The notes under the pieces: model-generated | The model's input: the letters and a program-made list of their open reading frames with translations, nothing else | Told to the model about the DNA's origin: nothing | Database searches by the model: none | Part shown: positions 61,231 through 64,000 of the stretch, piece after piece | Position numbering within the stretch: the first letter of the stretch is position 1 | Layout: the number at the start of each line of letters is the position of its first letter | DNA from: Candidatus Caccoplasma merdavium | GTDB taxonomy: Bacteria; Bacteroidota; Bacteroidia; Bacteroidales; UBA11471 | Reading direction: 5' to 3' | Assembly (NCBI GenBank): GCA_018715595.1 | Contig: DVLI01000017.1 | Location: forward strand, 1 to 64,000 | DNA length: 64,000 bases | Made by a program: the position numbers and the translations under genes

Positions 61231-61250
61231 TATCAAACACACAATACGAT

Positions 61251-64000
61251 ATGAAAAAACTTAGAAACATATTTCTGCTCCTGTTGATTGCCGCGGTGTC
61301 GCTGCCCGCAGTCGCTCAGCGCACTTACACAATCACAGGTACGGTGGTAGACCCCTATGACGGGTCTCCCATCGAAGGAGCCGTTGTTTCGGCTACTAAT
61401 TTGGGACAATCGGTCACGACCGATGCCAACGGTACGTTTAAGGCCGAGCTTTCAAGCCTTAAAGGAGAATTGAATGTTTGGTATCCCGGTTATTACACCA
61501 AGGTGATTCCCGTGAACGGGCGTACCTCTTTCTCGGTTATCCTCATTCCCGAGGACAAATACGGTTACACCGATTATGTGCTCACGCCCAATGCCGTAAC
61601 TCCCGGCCAGGACAAAAACACGAATACCTACTCGCGTCAAAGCAAGGACTTCACGGCTTCTACGGTCGACGTAGAGAAAACATTCGTCAATATCCCCGGT
61701 CTTTATGTCGCTGAAAAGAGCGGTATGCCCGGCGAAGGTTCTTATTTCCAAATCCGCGGTAACCGCACGGCAAATGCCACCGGCATGCCTCTTATCGTGC
61801 TCAACGGCCAGCCCTACTTCGGCAGCCTCGATGCCTCGGGTGTCGTGAACGGATATTCGACCAGTTTGTTCAGTGCGCTCAATGCGCAGGATATTGCCAG
61901 CGTTTCGGTTCTTAAAGGTGCTGATGCCGCCCAGTATGGCTCTTTGGCTGCCAACGGTGTCATCGCCATCGAGACCGAACGAGCCATCGACCTCGAGACC
62001 CAGGTGGAATTCATCGGCCAGTATGGCGTGGACCTCAACCAGTCGAAACTCCCCACACTCAATGTCAAGGACTATAAAAATTATGTATCGGCACTTGGCC
62101 TCACCGACGGGTCTTATGAAGACATGGACGATTTGCTCGTAGATTTCCCCTACCTCTCGCAAGACCCCTCGGTCTATGTCAATCCTCATCTTTATACCAA
62201 CGACACCGATTGGCAGGACGAGATTTATTCGCCGGGCTTCGTTACCGACAATACCTTGAAAATCAAAGGTGGTGACGCTATTGCCAAATATGACCTTTCG
62301 GTAGGTTACAAACGTAAGGAGGGTCAGGTGAAAAATACCGACTACAACCGTTATTACGCTCGTTTGAATTCCGATATCAACCTGAGCCGTAACCTTGTCT
62401 TCACCTCTTCGCTCTCGTTGGCCTATATCAACAGCAACTTGCAGGAGCAGGGTCTTTCGCGCGAAACCAATCCGCTCCTTGCCGCCCTGCGCAAAGCTCC
62501 CATGCTTTCGCCTTATCAAATCGATGACGACGGCAAGATGCTGCCCGAATACGCTCCCGTGCGCAACGATACCGGCCTTGTGGTTACCAACAATGCCGTC
62601 TCGAACCCCCTCTCGCTCGTCGACAACGTGCGTGCCAAAAACACCATCTATGACGTGCAGGCGCTCTTCGGCCTCAATGGCAAAATCAAAGACCATTGGA
62701 CTCTCGGTGTGACGGCCGGCCTTTACTATTACAAGAAAAACGAGTCGGTGTTTATCCCCGGTGTGACCGAGCAAAGCATCATGCCCTTGCAAAACGGTCT
62801 GGCCGAGAATACCTCTCGCGATGGTGAAACCGAGTTGCGTAACTTCTATTTCGCCGCCCGTGCCGGTTATGACCAGACATTCTCGGGCATGCACAACCTT
62901 AAGGGTTCGCTCGGTGTCCAGTCGGCCATCAACAGTTCCGAGTATGATTATGCACAAGGTATCAACTCGGCCAACGACTACTATTACCTGCTCGGTAATT
63001 CCAGTTCGAATGTGGGTCGTGTCGTATCGGGTTACATCGACAAGTTCAACTGGGTGAATATCAACGCCAACCTCAACTATACCTACAACCACTTGGTAGG
63101 TGTGGGTGTGACCTTGGCGTCGGACTATGCCTCGTCGTTCGGCAGCGATGCCCCGGCCATGGCGGTGTTCCCCTCGGTCAATGCCGCATTCTATGCCAAG
63201 AATGCTCCCGGCGTGCGTGACGTCGACTTCATCAACCAGTTGACCCTCCGTGCCGAGTATGTGACCACCGGTAACAGCCGTTTCTCGTCGAGCCTCAGCA
63301 AATATGCCTATTCGCAATCGTCTTTCCGTGCCCTCTCGGGTCTCGTGCGTGCCGGTATCGCCAATACCGACCTCAAATGGGAAACCGACCGTACGTTTGA
63401 CGTGGGAGTCGATTTCTCCATGTGGAACAACCGCATCGACGCTTCGATCGATTACTACAATGGCAAAACCAGCGACGTGATCATGTTGCGTGGCATCTCC
63501 TCTGTATTCGGAACCAGTTCGATGTATGACAACATCGGTACGCTGAAAAACGAAGGCGTTGAAGTAGGATTCCAGTTTGCTCCCGTTTATACCAAGAACT
63601 TCCAATGGTACATCGGCGCAACTCTTGCCCATAACAAGAACCGCCTTACCTCACTTGACGGCAATGCCAGCATCATCACCGAGATGAGCGACGGCTCCGC
63701 CATCATTTCCGAAGTAGGCCAGCCTTTGTACAGTTTCTACGGTTATGAGACCGCCGGCGTATTCGCCACCGATGAAGAAGCCGCTGCCGCCAACCTCACC
63801 ACTCCGGCAGGTGTTGCCTTCGGTGCCGGCGACATGCACTTTGTCGACCAGGACGGCAATGGTATCATCGACGAGAAAGACCGTGTGAACCTGGGTAGCG
63901 CCGATCCCAAAATTTTCGGTAACATCTACACCACGTTGCGGTACAAAAACTTTGAACTCTCGGTGAACTTCGGTTACAGCCAGGGCAACATGGCCTACAA
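61251..64000 (+). CDS. Second SusC-like TonB-dependent transporter, 3' end outside the window
   Basis: Starts at ATG 61251 (MKKLRNIFLLLLIAAV...) and stays open for 916 codons to the window edge. Signal peptide ending AVAQ near residue 23, then the CarboxypepD_reg-like domain (ITGTVVDPYDGSPIEGAVV, about 28-46), plug domain with FQIRGNRTANATGMPLIVLNG in part (about 165-185) and VLKGADAAQYGSLAANGV (about 223-240), and barrel strands up to NFELSVNFGYSQGN. Compared with the first SusC the usual TonB-box area is replaced by a Thr/Ser-rich segment. It probably has its own SusD partner beyond the window, or shares the upstream SusD. It is in the same operon as the fasciclin genes. Confidence 0.92.
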   Translation, partial: MKKLRNIFLLLLIAAVSLPAVAQRTYTITGTVVDPYDGSPIEGAVVSATNLGQSVTTDANGTFKAELSSLKGELNVWYPGYYTKVIPVNGRTSFSVILIPEDKYGYTDYVLTPNAVTPGQDKNTNTYSRQSKDFTASTVDVEKTFVNIPGLYVAEKSGMPGEGSYFQIRGNRTANATGMPLIVLNGQPYFGSLDASGVVNGYSTSLFSALNAQDIASVSVLKGADAAQYGSLAANGVIAIETERAIDLETQVEFIGQYGVDLNQSKLPTLNVKDYKNYVSALGLTDGSYEDMDDLLVDFPYLSQDPSVYVNPHLYTNDTDWQDEIYSPGFVTDNTLKIKGGDAIAKYDLSVGYKRKEGQVKNTDYNRYYARLNSDINLSRNLVFTSSLSLAYINSNLQEQGLSRETNPLLAALRKAPMLSPYQIDDDGKMLPEYAPVRNDTGLVVTNNAVSNPLSLVDNVRAKNTIYDVQALFGLNGKIKDHWTLGVTAGLYYYKKNESVFIPGVTEQSIMPLQNGLAENTSRDGETELRNFYFAARAGYDQTFSGMHNLKGSLGVQSAINSSEYDYAQGINSANDYYYLLGNSSSNVGRVVSGYIDKFNWVNINANLNYTYNHLVGVGVTLASDYASSFGSDAPAMAVFPSVNAAFYAKNAPGVRDVDFINQLTLRAEYVTTGNSRFSSSLSKYAYSQSSFRALSGLVRAGIANTDLKWETDRTFDVGVDFSMWNNRIDASIDYYNGKTSDVIMLRGISSVFGTSSMYDNIGTLKNEGVEVGFQFAPVYTKNFQWYIGATLAHNKNRLTSLDGNASIITEMSDGSAIISEVGQPLYSFYGYETAGVFATDEEAAAANLTTPAGVAFGAGDMHFVDQDGNGIIDEKDRVNLGSADPKIFGNIYTTLRYKNFELSVNFGYSQGNMAY

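Overview
The window comes from a bacterium of the order Bacteroidales (phylum Bacteroidota). The evidence is the SusC/SusD outer-membrane pairs, Bacteroidota-type promoters (TTTG, about 20 bases, TAnnTTTG), the absence of Shine-Dalgarno sites, and two secreted proteins that end in type IX secretion (T9SS) sorting domains. The GC-rich coding style together with T9SS cargo would suit a Barnesiellaceae-like gut commensal, but genus cannot be fixed from this sequence.

Layout. (1) Positions 1-332 hold the 5' end of a secreted repeat protein on the minus strand. (2) Positions 795-13552 are an AT-rich genomic island of about 12.7 kb inserted into a tRNA-Lys(CTT) gene. A 55-bp direct repeat marks its two ends. 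The intact tRNA (13500-13572) sits at the right end next to a tyrosine recombinase, and a distorted second copy carrying a 43-nt hairpin in its D arm sits at the left end. All credible island genes are on the minus strand. The right half is a backbone module (recombinase, SF2 helicase-like protein, DUF3871-type protein and unknowns). The left half is a row of small unrelated genes, one of them an ADP-ribosylglycohydrolase. Several are separated by copies of a roughly 55-bp element that contains an inverted repeat, usually just behind a stop codon and just ahead of the next start. This organisation resembles recombinase-associated orphan-immunity (rAID) clusters or integron-like cassette arrays and is the most interesting part of the window.

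(3) Positions 14026-64000 are a plus-strand polysaccharide-utilisation locus for pectin, most likely rhamnogalacturonan-I with arabinan and galactan side chains. Enzymes in order: GH95, GH2, SGNH esterase, GH43-like, two GH51, sialate-O-acetylesterase-like esterase, GH105, a T9SS surface protein, PL1 pectate lyase with T9SS tag, CE12 esterase, GH2, GH106. A rhamnose catabolic operon (kinase, isomerase, permease, aldolase) follows, continuous with a second GH105 and a GH28. Then come an unassigned sugar-hydrolase-like lipoprotein and a surface uptake operon: fasciclin-domain lipoprotein, SusC, SusD, two more fasciclin lipoproteins and a second SusC cut by the window edge.

How the parts could work together (inference): T9SS-delivered PL1 and the surface lipoproteins capture and cut pectin. 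SusC/D import the fragments. Periplasmic esterases, GH51/GH43, GH2, GH95, GH106 and GH105 strip them to monosaccharides. The rha operon converts released L-rhamnose to dihydroxyacetone phosphate and lactaldehyde. No regulator gene is visible in the window.
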